Origin: DASRJX01 sp035649235
GTDB lineage: Bacteria; Acidobacteriota; Polarisedimenticolia; Gp22-AA2
Assembly (NCBI GenBank): GCA_035649235.1
Contig: DASRJX010000055.1
Location: 1 to 45,864 of the forward strand
DNA: 45,864 nucleotides
Direction: 5' to 3'
Made by a program: the position numbers and the translations under genes. The stretch's first letter is position 1. Every line of letters begins with the position of its first letter. Below the pieces are notes generated by a model. The model saw only the letters and a program-made list of their open reading frames with translations, made no database searches and was not told where the DNA came from. Shown here one piece after another: positions 32,403 through 40,437 of this stretch.

Positions 32403-35400
32403 ATGAGAGTGACGGGGAGCAGCGTGGAGCTCAGCGCCACCGATCTGGCCAATCATCTCGCCTGCCACCATCTAAGCCATCTCGACCTGGCCGCCGCCCG
32501 CGGGTTGCGCCGCCCACCGGACTGGTACGCGCCGGACGTCGCGATCCTGAGGCAGCGCGGGATCGATCACGAGGCCGCGTTCCTGACCCATCTCGAAGCC
32601 CAGGGCCTGCGCATCGCGAGACCCGGAGACGATCGCGACGAGGATGGAGGGGCCGCGCGGACGCTGTCCGCCATGCGCGAGGGGGCCGACGTCATCGTGC
32701 AGGCGACCCTCGTCGATGGCTGCTGGTCGGGCCGGGCGGACGTGTTGCGCCGCGTGCCGCGACCCAGCCGTCTCGGGGTCTGGTCCTACGAGGTCTGGGA
32801 CACCAAGCTGGCCCGAGAGACCAAGGGGGGATCGGTGCTCCAGATCTGCCTCTACTCGGACCTGCTCGAGACCCTCCAGGGTGTCCGGCCGGAGTTCATG
32901 TACGTGGTGCCGCCACGGGACGATTTCACCCCCGACAGATACCGCGTCGCCGAGTTCCTGGCCTACTACCGTCTGGTGCGGCGGCGGCTCGAGGCGCTGG
33001 TACGCTCCGCTTCCGCCTCGGATGGCGGAGGCCCGGGGCGCGGCGCTTCGCTCCCGCTCTTTCCCGAGCCGCCCACGTATCCCGAGCCGGTGCTCCACTG
33101 CGACGTCTGCCGCTGGTGGCCGGCGTGCGACGCGCAGCGCCGCAGGGACGACCACCTGAGCTTCGTGGCGGGGATCGGCCGGCTGCAGACGCGCGAGCTG
33201 CAGGCGCGCCAGGTGCGGACTCTCGAGGCGCTGGCTTCGGAGCCGTTGCCCCTCTCCTGGAAGCCCGCACGGGGGGCGGTCGAAACCTACGAGCGCGCTC
33301 GGGAGCAGGCTCGCGTGCAGCGCCAGGGGCGCACCAGCGGCCGCGTGCTCTACGAGCTCCTGCCGCAGCAAGCCGGATGGGGACTCGAGCGGCTGCCCGC
33401 CCCTTCTCCGGGCGATGTGTTCTTCGACCTCGAGGGCGATCCCTTCGTGGGCCGGTCCGGGCGCGAGTACCTGTTCGGCTGGGCCGTCGAGGAGCAGGGA
33501 CACCCGCACTACCAGTGCCTCTGGGCACTCGATCCCGCCGCGGAGCGGTCGGCCTTCGAGGCGTTCGTCGATGGCGTCATGGACCGCTGGGTGCTTGACC
33601 CGGACCTGCACGTCTATCATTTCGCGCCCTACGAGCCGGCGGCGATCAAACGCCTGATGGGCCGCTACGCGACCCGCGAGAACGAGGTCGATCGCATGCT
33701 CCGCGCCGGGCTGTTCGTCGATCTGCACGCGATCGTCCGGCAGACCCTGCGGGCGAGCGTCGAGGAGTACTCGCTCAAGAAGGTGGAAGCGCTCTACGAC
33801 TTCAAGCGCGCGGCCGATCTCAAGGACGCCGGCGTGCACCTCCGCATCGTGCAGCGCGCCCTCGAGCTGGAGGAGCCGGACGCGATCGACACCGAGGTCC
33901 GGCAGGTCGTCATGGACTACAACCGGGACGATTGCGTCTCCACCCTCTGGCTGTACCGCTGGCTCGAGGGCGTGCGCGCCGGCCTGGAGGCGGAGGGAAG
34001 GTCCATCCCGCGGCCCCCGATCGGCGAAGGCCTGCCGAGCGACGCCGTCGCCGAGCGCGACCGCGAGGTGCGCGAGGTCATGGACGCCCTGCTCGACGGC
34101 GTGCCCTCCGAGACGGCCGGGCGCACCGAAGAGCAGCAGGCGCGCTGGCTCCTGGCTTCCATGCTCGAGTGGCACCGGCGGGAGGACAAGGCGGCGTGGT
34201 GGGAGTTTTTCCGCCTCCGCGAGCTGTCGGACGAGGCCTTGCTCGATGAGAAATCGGCGCTCTCCGGCCTGCAGCACGTCGGGCGCGTCGAAGTCGTCAG
34301 GAGCAGGGCGGTGGATCGCTACCGGTTCCCGACCCAGGAGACCAGCATCCGCCGCGGCGACAAGCTCCGGCTTCCGATGCCTCTCGACAAGGAGTTCGGC
34401 GAGGTCGTCTCGATCGACCTCGGCGCCCACCTCCTCGAGGTCAAGAAAGCGGGCGCCTGCTGGGACGTGCATCCGGCCAGCGTCTTCGCCCACGAGCACG
34501 TGCGCACTCACGAGCTCGCCGCGTCCCTTCTCCGCCTCGGCCGGTGGGTCGTCGACAATGGCATCGACGCGCCGGGCGCGCACCGCGCGTCCCGCGACCT
34601 GCTGCTGGGACGGGCGCCGCGCATAGCCGGTCATGTGGCCGGACCTCTGCGCCGCGAGGACGAGAACGGCGTGCGCGCCGCGCGGCGCGTGCTCGCGGCG
34701 CTCGAGCGCGGCACGCTCGCGATCCAGGGCCCTCCCGGCACGGGCAAGACGTACACGGGAGCCCGGATGATCTGCGATCTGGTGGGCAGAGGAAAGAAGG
34801 TCGGCGTGTGCGCCACGAGCCACAAGGTGATCCGCAACCTGCTCGACAAGGTCGTCGAGGCCGGGAAGGAGGAGCAGGTCTCGCCGCGCTGCGCCCACAA
34901 GGTCCGCGACGATGGCGGCGGAACCGCGGGCGAGGTCGCGGAGATCGCCGACAACGCGGCCGCCCTGCGCGCCCTGAGATCGGGAGCCGCGCGCGTGCTC
35001 GGAGGGACGGCATGGCTCTGGTCCCGCGAGGAGTTCTTCGAGGCCGTCGACGTGCTGTTCGTCGACGAAGCCGGCCAGATGTCGCTCGCCAACGTCCTGG
35101 CGATCGCGCAGGCCGCCCCGGCCATGGTCCTGCTGGGCGATCCGCGCCAGCTCGACCAGCCGCTCCAGGGGAGCCACCCGGACGGCACCGAGATCTCCGC
35201 TCTCGAGCATCTGCTCCAGGGCCAGAAGACGATCGCCGACGATCGCGGTCTCTTTCTCGAAGAGACGTGGCGCCTCCATCCCGCGATCTGCCGTCTCACC
35301 TCCGAGCTGTTCTACGACCAGCGTCTCCGATCGATCCCGGGACTCGAGCGGCAGGCGATCCTGGGGCCGGTGCCGATCGCCGGCGCCGGGCTCTGGTTCC

Positions 35401-35903
35401 TGCCCGTCGCGCACGACGGCAACCAGAGCTCGAGCCCGGAGGAGGTGGAGGCCGTGGCGGCGCTGGTCGAGCGGCTGTCCCGGGGCGACGTGCGCTGGCG
35501 GAACATGCAGGGCGAGGAGTCGCCTCTGCGGCTGGAGGACATCCTGGTCATCGCCCCGTACAATGCCCAGGTCGCCGATCTGAGCGCCCGCCTGCCCGGC
35601 GCGCGCATCGGCACCGTGGACCGGTTCCAGGGACAGGAGGCGCCGGTGGTGGTTTATTCGATGACGACGTCGAGCCCCGCCGACGCGCCGCGCGGCATGG
35701 AGTTCCTGTACAGCCTCAACCGTTTCAACGTCGCCACGTCGCGAGCGCGCTGCGCCTGCGTGGTCGTCGGGAACCCGCGGCTGTTCGAGCCCGAGTGTAA
35801 GACGCCGGAGCAGATGCGGCTCGCGAACGCCTGCTGCCGCTACTTCGAGCTGGCGCAGGAGCTGCCGGTCGAAGAGATCGTCCCGTCCCGGCGGAGGCCC
35901 TGA
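32403..35903 (+). CDS. TM0106-type RecB-like nuclease fused to SF1 helicase
   Basis: An 1166-residue protein. N-terminal part (1-250): RecB-like region (ATDLANHLACHHLSHLDLA, VWSYEVWDTKLAR) with a cysteine cluster (HCDVCRWWPAC). Middle (about 335-530): an RNase-H/DEDD-like exonuclease domain, from VFFDLEGDPFVGRSGREYL to VVMDYNRDDCVSTLWLYRWL. C-terminal SF1 helicase (about 720-1150): Walker A GPPGTGKT (776-783), Walker B VLFVDEAGQMS, GDPRQLDQP, RLHPAICRL, TVDRFQGQE and NRFNVATSRAR. It resembles Dna2/UPF1-type helicases with their own nuclease and should process DNA ends or flaps. Position beside ligD-ku suggests end processing (inference). Confidence 0.93.
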   Translation: MRVTGSSVELSATDLANHLACHHLSHLDLAAARGLRRPPDWYAPDVAILRQRGIDHEAAFLTHLEAQGLRIARPGDDRDEDGGAARTLSAMREGADVIVQATLVDGCWSGRADVLRRVPRPSRLGVWSYEVWDTKLARETKGGSVLQICLYSDLLETLQGVRPEFMYVVPPRDDFTPDRYRVAEFLAYYRLVRRRLEALVRSASASDGGGPGRGASLPLFPEPPTYPEPVLHCDVCRWWPACDAQRRRDDHLSFVAGIGRLQTRELQARQVRTLEALASEPLPLSWKPARGAVETYERAREQARVQRQGRTSGRVLYELLPQQAGWGLERLPAPSPGDVFFDLEGDPFVGRSGREYLFGWAVEEQGHPHYQCLWALDPAAERSAFEAFVDGVMDRWVLDPDLHVYHFAPYEPAAIKRLMGRYATRENEVDRMLRAGLFVDLHAIVRQTLRASVEEYSLKKVEALYDFKRAADLKDAGVHLRIVQRALELEEPDAIDTEVRQVVMDYNRDDCVSTLWLYRWLEGVRAGLEAEGRSIPRPPIGEGLPSDAVAERDREVREVMDALLDGVPSETAGRTEEQQARWLLASMLEWHRREDKAAWWEFFRLRELSDEALLDEKSALSGLQHVGRVEVVRSRAVDRYRFPTQETSIRRGDKLRLPMPLDKEFGEVVSIDLGAHLLEVKKAGACWDVHPASVFAHEHVRTHELAASLLRLGRWVVDNGIDAPGAHRASRDLLLGRAPRIAGHVAGPLRREDENGVRAARRVLAALERGTLAIQGPPGTGKTYTGARMICDLVGRGKKVGVCATSHKVIRNLLDKVVEAGKEEQVSPRCAHKVRDDGGGTAGEVAEIADNAAALRALRSGAARVLGGTAWLWSREEFFEAVDVLFVDEAGQMSLANVLAIAQAAPAMVLLGDPRQLDQPLQGSHPDGTEISALEHLLQGQKTIADDRGLFLEETWRLHPAICRLTSELFYDQRLRSIPGLERQAILGPVPIAGAGLWFLPVAHDGNQSSSPEEVEAVAALVERLSRGDVRWRNMQGEESPLRLEDILVIAPYNAQVADLSARLPGARIGTVDRFQGQEAPVVVYSMTTSSPADAPRGMEFLYSLNRFNVATSRARCACVVVGNPRLFEPECKTPEQMRLANACCRYFELAQELPVEEIVPSRRRP

Positions 35904-35905
35904 TC

Positions 35906-36472
35906 ATGCCGCACCTCTTCGAGCCCGCCCCGACCGGTCGCGCCAAGTGCCGCGGTTGCGGGCAGCCCATCGATAAGGGCGTGCTGCGCTTCGGCGAGCG
36001 CATCCCCAACCCCTTCGCGGAGGGGGAGACGACGCTCTGGTTCCATCCGATGTGCGCGGCCTACAAGCGGCCGGAGGCGATGCTCGAGGCCCTGCCTCAG
36101 GCGCCCGCGGGCGTTCCCGATCCGGCAGCGCTCGAAGGCGCGGCGCGCGGCAGCTCGGCCCAGAGGCGCCTGCCCCGGATCAGCGGCGCCGAGCGGTCGC
36201 CAACCGGTCAGGCCAAGTGCCGCAGCTGCCACGAGCCGATCCCCAAGGGGGTCTGGCGCGTACGCCTCGTGTTCTACGAGGAGGGCCGGTTCTCTCCCTC
36301 AGGGTTCGTGCATCTCGGATGCCGCGAAGCCTACTTCGAGACCCGCGACATCCTGGCTCCTCTCCTTCATTTCAGCCCGGACCTGAGCGACGAGGAGCGC
36401 GCCGACCTGGTGCGCGCCTGTCATGACGCGTCCGATCCGGAGTCCCCGCCCGGCGCGACCGGAAGTTCCTGA
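35906..36472 (+). CDS. Tandem PARP-type zinc-finger protein
   Basis: A 188-residue protein with two PARP-like CCHC zinc fingers. Finger 1: Cys15-x2-Cys18-x28-His47-x2-Cys50, within PTGRAKCRGCGQPIDKGVLR and WFHPMC. Finger 2: Cys105-x2-Cys108-x27-His136-x2-Cys139, within PTGQAKCRSCHEPIPKGVWR and FVHLGC. The GRAKC..C...I.KG.LR signature and the 28-residue loop match the nick- and end-binding fingers of eukaryotic PARP1 and DNA ligase III. No catalytic ADP-ribosyltransferase domain is present. It starts 2 bases after the nuclease-helicase stop, with GGAGG inside that gene, so the two are coupled. A DNA-break sensor role is inferred from the fold and the NHEJ neighbours. Confidence 0.85.
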   Translation: MPHLFEPAPTGRAKCRGCGQPIDKGVLRFGERIPNPFAEGETTLWFHPMCAAYKRPEAMLEALPQAPAGVPDPAALEGAARGSSAQRRLPRISGAERSPTGQAKCRSCHEPIPKGVWRVRLVFYEEGRFSPSGFVHLGCREAYFETRDILAPLLHFSPDLSDEERADLVRACHDASDPESPPGATGSS

Positions 36473-36486
36473 CGGCCAGAAGCAGC

Positions 36487-36515
36487 TTGACAGTCTACTA
36501 CAACTGTAGTAGATT
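36487..36515 (+). promoter_or_regulatory. Predicted sigma70 promoter of the blaI-like operon
   Basis: TTGACA (36487-36492) and TAGATT (36510-36515) are 17 bases apart, a strong sigma70 match in a local AT-rich patch. Expected transcript start is near 36522, about 33 bases before the GTG start. Confidence 0.75.
36494..36513. promoter_or_regulatory. BlaI/MecI-type operator
   Basis: TCTACTACA-AC-TGTAGTAGA is a perfect 9-bp inverted repeat. It contains the TACTACA/TGTAGTA core known from BlaI/MecI operators, and lies between and over the -35/-10 boxes of the gene encoding a BlaI-like repressor. Autoregulation is therefore very likely. Confidence 0.8.
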
Positions 36516-36525
36516 CCACGTTGCC

Positions 36526-36534
36526 TGTAGTAGA
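36526..36534 (+). promoter_or_regulatory. Second BlaI half-site in the leader
   Basis: TGTAGTAGA repeats the right arm of the main operator exactly, 21 bp downstream (two helical turns). The left arm of this second site is degenerate. It lies just after the predicted transcript start. Confidence 0.55.
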
Positions 36535-36554
36535 CGGTTCCAGGGAGAGGCGAC

Positions 36555-36956
36555 GTGCCGCGCGAGCAGGGGCCGAGACTGACGCAGCTGGAGCAGGAGG
36601 TGATGGACGTCCTGTGGCAGCTGGAACGCGCTTCCGTGCGGGAGATCCACGAGGCGGTCCCAGAATCGAAGCGCGGCGCCTACACGACGATCCAGACGAT
36701 CCTGGCGCGGCTCGAGGAGAAGGGGGCCGTGCGGCGGGTCCGCAAGATCGGCAACGCGCTCATCTTCGAGCCGGCGATCACGCGGAGGGCCGCGCACCGC
36801 CGCCTCGTGGACGAAGTCCTCGCGAGGGTCGGCGGCACCCGGTCGCTGATGGCGCACCTGGTCGAGACGGGCGAGATCTCCCTCTCGGACCTGCGCGCGA
36901 TGGAGGAGATGGTGCGCCGGCTCGGGGACGAAGCACGCGGGGGCCGAAGGAAATGA
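36555..36956 (+). CDS. BlaI/MecI/CopY-family repressor
   Basis: A 133-residue winged-helix repressor: LTQLEQEVMDVLWQLERASV (helix 1-2), YTTIQTILARLEEKGAVRR (recognition helix and start of wing), then a C-terminal dimerisation helix region with LVDEVLARVGG and ISLSDLRAMEEMVRRL. The GTG start follows AGGGAGAGG at good spacing. The stop overlaps the ATG of the M56 sensor protease (ATGA). In BlaI/BlaR systems the membrane protease triggers cleavage of this repressor; the same logic is expected here, with the operators at 36494-36534. Confidence 0.93.
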   Translation: MPREQGPRLTQLEQEVMDVLWQLERASVREIHEAVPESKRGAYTTIQTILARLEEKGAVRRVRKIGNALIFEPAITRRAAHRRLVDEVLARVGGTRSLMAHLVETGEISLSDLRAMEEMVRRLGDEARGGRRK

Positions 36957-38962
36957 GATTCTTGAACGCCCTGTCCGATGTCGCGCTCCTTGTCGGGCCG
37001 CTGCTCGTCGATCATCTGTGGCAGTCCACCTTGTTCGCGGCGCTGGCGCTTGGGGCCGTCCTTCTCCTCAAGAGAGGTCCGGCGCGCGCCCGGCACGGCG
37101 TCTGGCTGATGGTGTCGGCGAAGCTCGCGCTCCCCTCCTTCGCGCTGATCGGTCTCGCTGGCGCCGCGGGGCTCGATCGGGCGGCGATCTTCGAGAGCCT
37201 CGGGGCGCACTCTTCCCTCGGGGATCTCTCCCGCACCATCGATCGGGTGGCGGCCCCGTTCACAGGTCCCGGCGCGTCCGTGTCGGAGTTCGTGCCGGCT
37301 CGCGACTCCCGCCCCGTGGTGCCCGCCCTTCTGGCGCTCGTCTGGGCCGCCGGCTGCGCCGTCGTGGCCGGCTCCTGGTGGCGGCGCCGGCGCCGGGTCT
37401 CGCGAGTCGTCGCCGCGGGCCGGCCGATCGTGGCCGGTCGCGAGCGTGCCGCGCTCGACCGGGCGCGGGCGCGGGCCGGCTCGACCGGTCCCACGCCCCT
37501 TCTCGTCTCGCCGCTCGTCGAGCAGCCGGGAGTCCTGGGCGTCCTGAGCCCCGTCGTGCTGCTTCCGGAAGGCCTCGCCTCTCGACTGAGCGATGACGAG
37601 CTGGAGACCGTCCTCCTCCACGAGCTGGTGCACATCCGCCGCCGGGACAACCCGATCAGCCATCTTCACATGACCCTATGCTGTCTGTTCTGGTTCTATC
37701 CGGTGGCGTGGCTCATCGATCGGCGGCTGCTCGTGGAGCGCGAGCGTGCCTGCGACGACGAGGTGCTGGGGCTCTCGGGCGCGCCGGGCGTCTACGTGTC
37801 GAGCCTCCTGAAGGTCTCACTCTTCTGCCTCGGCCCCAGGGTGGCGGGGGTCTCGGCGGCCGGCTCCTGTCTCAGGGAGCGTCTCGCCGCGATCGCCGCG
37901 CATCCCGCCTCCTCCCGGCTCAACGGAGCGCACCGGGCGCTCGTGGCGGGTTCGGCGACGGCGCTCCTTCTGTTCCTGGTCGCGGGTCTGCTCGGTGCTA
38001 TGCCTGACCTGTCCGTCGCCGGGGATTCGATCGCCCCGACTCCCGAAGCCCCCGGGCCCGGGTCCCGGCCGGCTTGGCCGCCGGTCAGCACCGCCGCACA
38101 GGCGCGCGTCGACGCCGCCCCATCCGTGGCGATTCCTTTCGACAACGGAGCCGGTGGCCCGGTGCGGATCCGCCGCGCCACGGTCCGCATCGTCCCGCTC
38201 GATCGGCCGGCCGGCTCGGCAGTCGAGCATCAGGAGATAGTGACGCCTCCCACGCTCGATCTCGAGAACACCTCCGGCCGACGGGTCGAGTTCGTTCGCG
38301 TGGGGTACGGGTCGGAGCCGCGCTGGTACGACGTCTCAGGCTTCGACGTCGCGATGGCGGCGGGCGGATCGTACGTCCTCGAGCCGGACTGGCGCACCTG
38401 GTCGAACACCGTCTCCGCGGGCGAAGCCGCGCGGCTCGTGGCGCGCGTCGAGGGGGTCCGTTTCGAGGACGGCGGCACCTGGGGCTCGATCGACGACGAC
38501 ACAGCGCGAGCGCCCGCGCTGCATTCGGTCATGTCCCCCATCTGGACGGCCACATCCTATCCCGCCCGGTTCGAGAACCCTCAAGGCGCCCCTGTGGTCA
38601 TCGTCGAGGCCAGGACCAGCGCCGGACCGCTCGACGAAGAGGGGCAGTCGAGGCTGCCGGTCGTGACGCTGGCCAACACGACCGACCGGCGCATCACCCA
38701 CCTGAAGCTGCGGTTCAAGGCAGGCGCACCCGCCCACGCGGTCTCGGCGTTCGCCGCCGACATCGCGCCGCGCGGTGCCTACACGTTCCGCTCCGAATCC
38801 ACGTTCGACGGCGACCCGGAGCGGATGCACGTCCAGGTGCTCGGCGTGCGCTTCGACAACGACGACGTCTGGGGGGCGTTCGACACACGGATCGACACGA
38901 GGGAACCGACGGTCTCGGTGCCGCAGTACATCCACAGGCCCGACCCTGAACACGATCCTTAA
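36953..38962 (+). CDS. BlaR1-like M56 sensor protease with duplicated C-terminal domain
   Basis: A 669-residue protein. The N-terminal half has membrane helices and the M56 zinc-protease motif HELVHIRRRD (His223, Glu224, His227), plus ERERACDDEVL for the third ligand. A last helix near VAGSATALLLFLVAGLL leads to an exported region of about 300 residues. Unlike BlaR1 or MecR1, this region has no penicillin-binding SxxK domain. Instead it carries two copies of one domain: about 436-517 (LDLENTSGRRVEFVRV to GVRFEDGGTWGSID) and about 570-650 (VTLANTTDRRITHLKL to GVRFDNDDVWGAFD). It should sense an unknown envelope signal and relieve repression by the BlaI-like protein. Confidence 0.88.
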   Translation: MRFLNALSDVALLVGPLLVDHLWQSTLFAALALGAVLLLKRGPARARHGVWLMVSAKLALPSFALIGLAGAAGLDRAAIFESLGAHSSLGDLSRTIDRVAAPFTGPGASVSEFVPARDSRPVVPALLALVWAAGCAVVAGSWWRRRRRVSRVVAAGRPIVAGRERAALDRARARAGSTGPTPLLVSPLVEQPGVLGVLSPVVLLPEGLASRLSDDELETVLLHELVHIRRRDNPISHLHMTLCCLFWFYPVAWLIDRRLLVERERACDDEVLGLSGAPGVYVSSLLKVSLFCLGPRVAGVSAAGSCLRERLAAIAAHPASSRLNGAHRALVAGSATALLLFLVAGLLGAMPDLSVAGDSIAPTPEAPGPGSRPAWPPVSTAAQARVDAAPSVAIPFDNGAGGPVRIRRATVRIVPLDRPAGSAVEHQEIVTPPTLDLENTSGRRVEFVRVGYGSEPRWYDVSGFDVAMAAGGSYVLEPDWRTWSNTVSAGEAARLVARVEGVRFEDGGTWGSIDDDTARAPALHSVMSPIWTATSYPARFENPQGAPVVIVEARTSAGPLDEEGQSRLPVVTLANTTDRRITHLKLRFKAGAPAHAVSAFAADIAPRGAYTFRSESTFDGDPERMHVQVLGVRFDNDDVWGAFDTRIDTREPTVSVPQYIHRPDPEHDP

Positions 38963-38983
38963 CTGACATCCCGGAGGTCCGTC

Positions 38984-40339
38984 ATGCGGCGTCACATCCT
39001 GCGATGTGTCGTGGTGCTCCAGGTCTGCCTCGTCCCGCTCTCTTGGGTCCGCGCCGCGGAAGCGTCCGTCGCGGGCCGCTGGGAAGGGGCGTTCGTCCGG
39101 CTGAACTCGGTGCAGACGGTCGCCCTCGACCTCGTGTTCGAGGCGGGGACCGTTCGAGGCACCTTCGACATCCCCGACCTCGGGCTGTCCGCCGAGCCGC
39201 TCAAAGACGTCGCCTACGAGCCTCCCTCGCTCCGGTTCAGGCTCCTCTACGGCCAGTTCCGGATGCACGTCCAGGACGACGTCGCCGAGATGACCGGAGA
39301 GAACCCGGACTGGGGCCCCGCGGTCGCGCTGCATCTCAAGCGGGTCCACCGGGAGCCGGCCCTCTTCAGGAAGGAGGAGATCCGATTCCAGAACGGAGCG
39401 GTCACCCTCGCCGGCACCCTCGTGACGCCCCTGGCCAGAGCAAAGCACCCGGCGATCGTCCTCGTCCACGGCTCCGGGCCGCAGGGACGGGCCGACTGGC
39501 ACTACCGCTCGCTCGGCGACTTCTTCGCCCGACACGGGATCGCGGCCCTGGTGTACGACAAGCGCGGCGTCGGCGCGTCGACGGGGGATCACGAAGCGGC
39601 CACCTTCGACGACCTCGCCCGGGATGCGGCGTCCGCGGTGCGATTCCTCGCCGCGCGGAAGGAGATCGATCGCCGCCGGATCGGGATGCTGGGGTCCAGC
39701 CAGGGAGGGTGGCTCGCTCCGCTGGCGGCCTCGCGCGTCGGCGGCGTCGCCTTCCTGATCCTCGACAAAGGCGCGGCCGTCGGAGTCCGGGAGCAGGAGC
39801 TGCAGCGCGTCGAGTACGGCCTGCGGGCGGAGAAGCTGTCCGAGGCGGAGATCGCCGAGGCCCTGGGCTACACGCGCCAGGTCTTCCAGGTCGCCTACAC
39901 CGGCCAGGGATGGCCGGAGCTGCAGGCGGCGACACAGGAGGCACGCCAGAAACCATGGGCGAAAGGCGTCCAGCTGGCCGAGACCGAGAAGGACCTCGAA
40001 GGCTGGCGCCTCCAGCGCTACGACCCGGCGCCTATCCTCATGAGCACCAGGATCCCCGTGCTGGCCCTGTTCGGCGGGAACGACACTCTCGTGCCGCCGG
40101 ACGGGAACGCCGACAGGATGCGCCGCTACCTGGAGGAGGCGGGAAACCGCGACGTCACGATCCGGATCTTCCCGGAGCTGGGACACAGCCGCTTCCTGGG
40201 CCAGTCGTTGAGAGGGGGGCGCTGGGAGTGGCCCGACGGCTACTGGATCTGGGACAAGCAGTCGCCCGCCTACCTGGACACGATGATCTCCTGGCTGTCC
40301 GAGCGGCTCGGCGCCGCGGCGCCCCGCGCCGGCAAGTAG
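38984..40339 (+). CDS. Exported alpha/beta hydrolase
   Basis: A 451-residue protein with a signal peptide (residues 1-24, cut near VRAAEA), an N-terminal beta domain of about 110 residues (VAGRWEGAFV, VALDLVFEAGTVRGTFDIP), and an alpha/beta-hydrolase domain from about 125: VLVHGSGPQG (oxyanion loop), LVYDKRGVGAS, GSSQGG with nucleophile Ser239, GGNDTLVPP with Asp367 and ELGHSRF with His401. The triad is complete. GGAGG lies 7 bases before the ATG, 21 bases after the sensor protease, so it is probably the output gene of the blaI-blaR-like operon. Substrate unknown; an ester or peptide in the envelope is likely. Confidence 0.9.
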   Translation: MRRHILRCVVVLQVCLVPLSWVRAAEASVAGRWEGAFVRLNSVQTVALDLVFEAGTVRGTFDIPDLGLSAEPLKDVAYEPPSLRFRLLYGQFRMHVQDDVAEMTGENPDWGPAVALHLKRVHREPALFRKEEIRFQNGAVTLAGTLVTPLARAKHPAIVLVHGSGPQGRADWHYRSLGDFFARHGIAALVYDKRGVGASTGDHEAATFDDLARDAASAVRFLAARKEIDRRRIGMLGSSQGGWLAPLAASRVGGVAFLILDKGAAVGVREQELQRVEYGLRAEKLSEAEIAEALGYTRQVFQVAYTGQGWPELQAATQEARQKPWAKGVQLAETEKDLEGWRLQRYDPAPILMSTRIPVLALFGGNDTLVPPDGNADRMRRYLEEAGNRDVTIRIFPELGHSRFLGQSLRGGRWEWPDGYWIWDKQSPAYLDTMISWLSERLGAAAPRAGK

Positions 40340-40437
40340 GTCGCTCCGCACCCGACGAATGTGGCCAGGAACCTCCGCCTCCGTGGAGTTAACATGGGAC
40401 GCATGGGTTCCCAGGCGCCCGCAGGATCCTGACGGAG

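Noticed and set aside
32472..35414. Long open frame (980 codons) antisense to the nuclease-helicase gene
   Set aside because: Low-complexity charged translation without motifs, while the plus strand shows a complete helicase. A GC-rich shadow frame.
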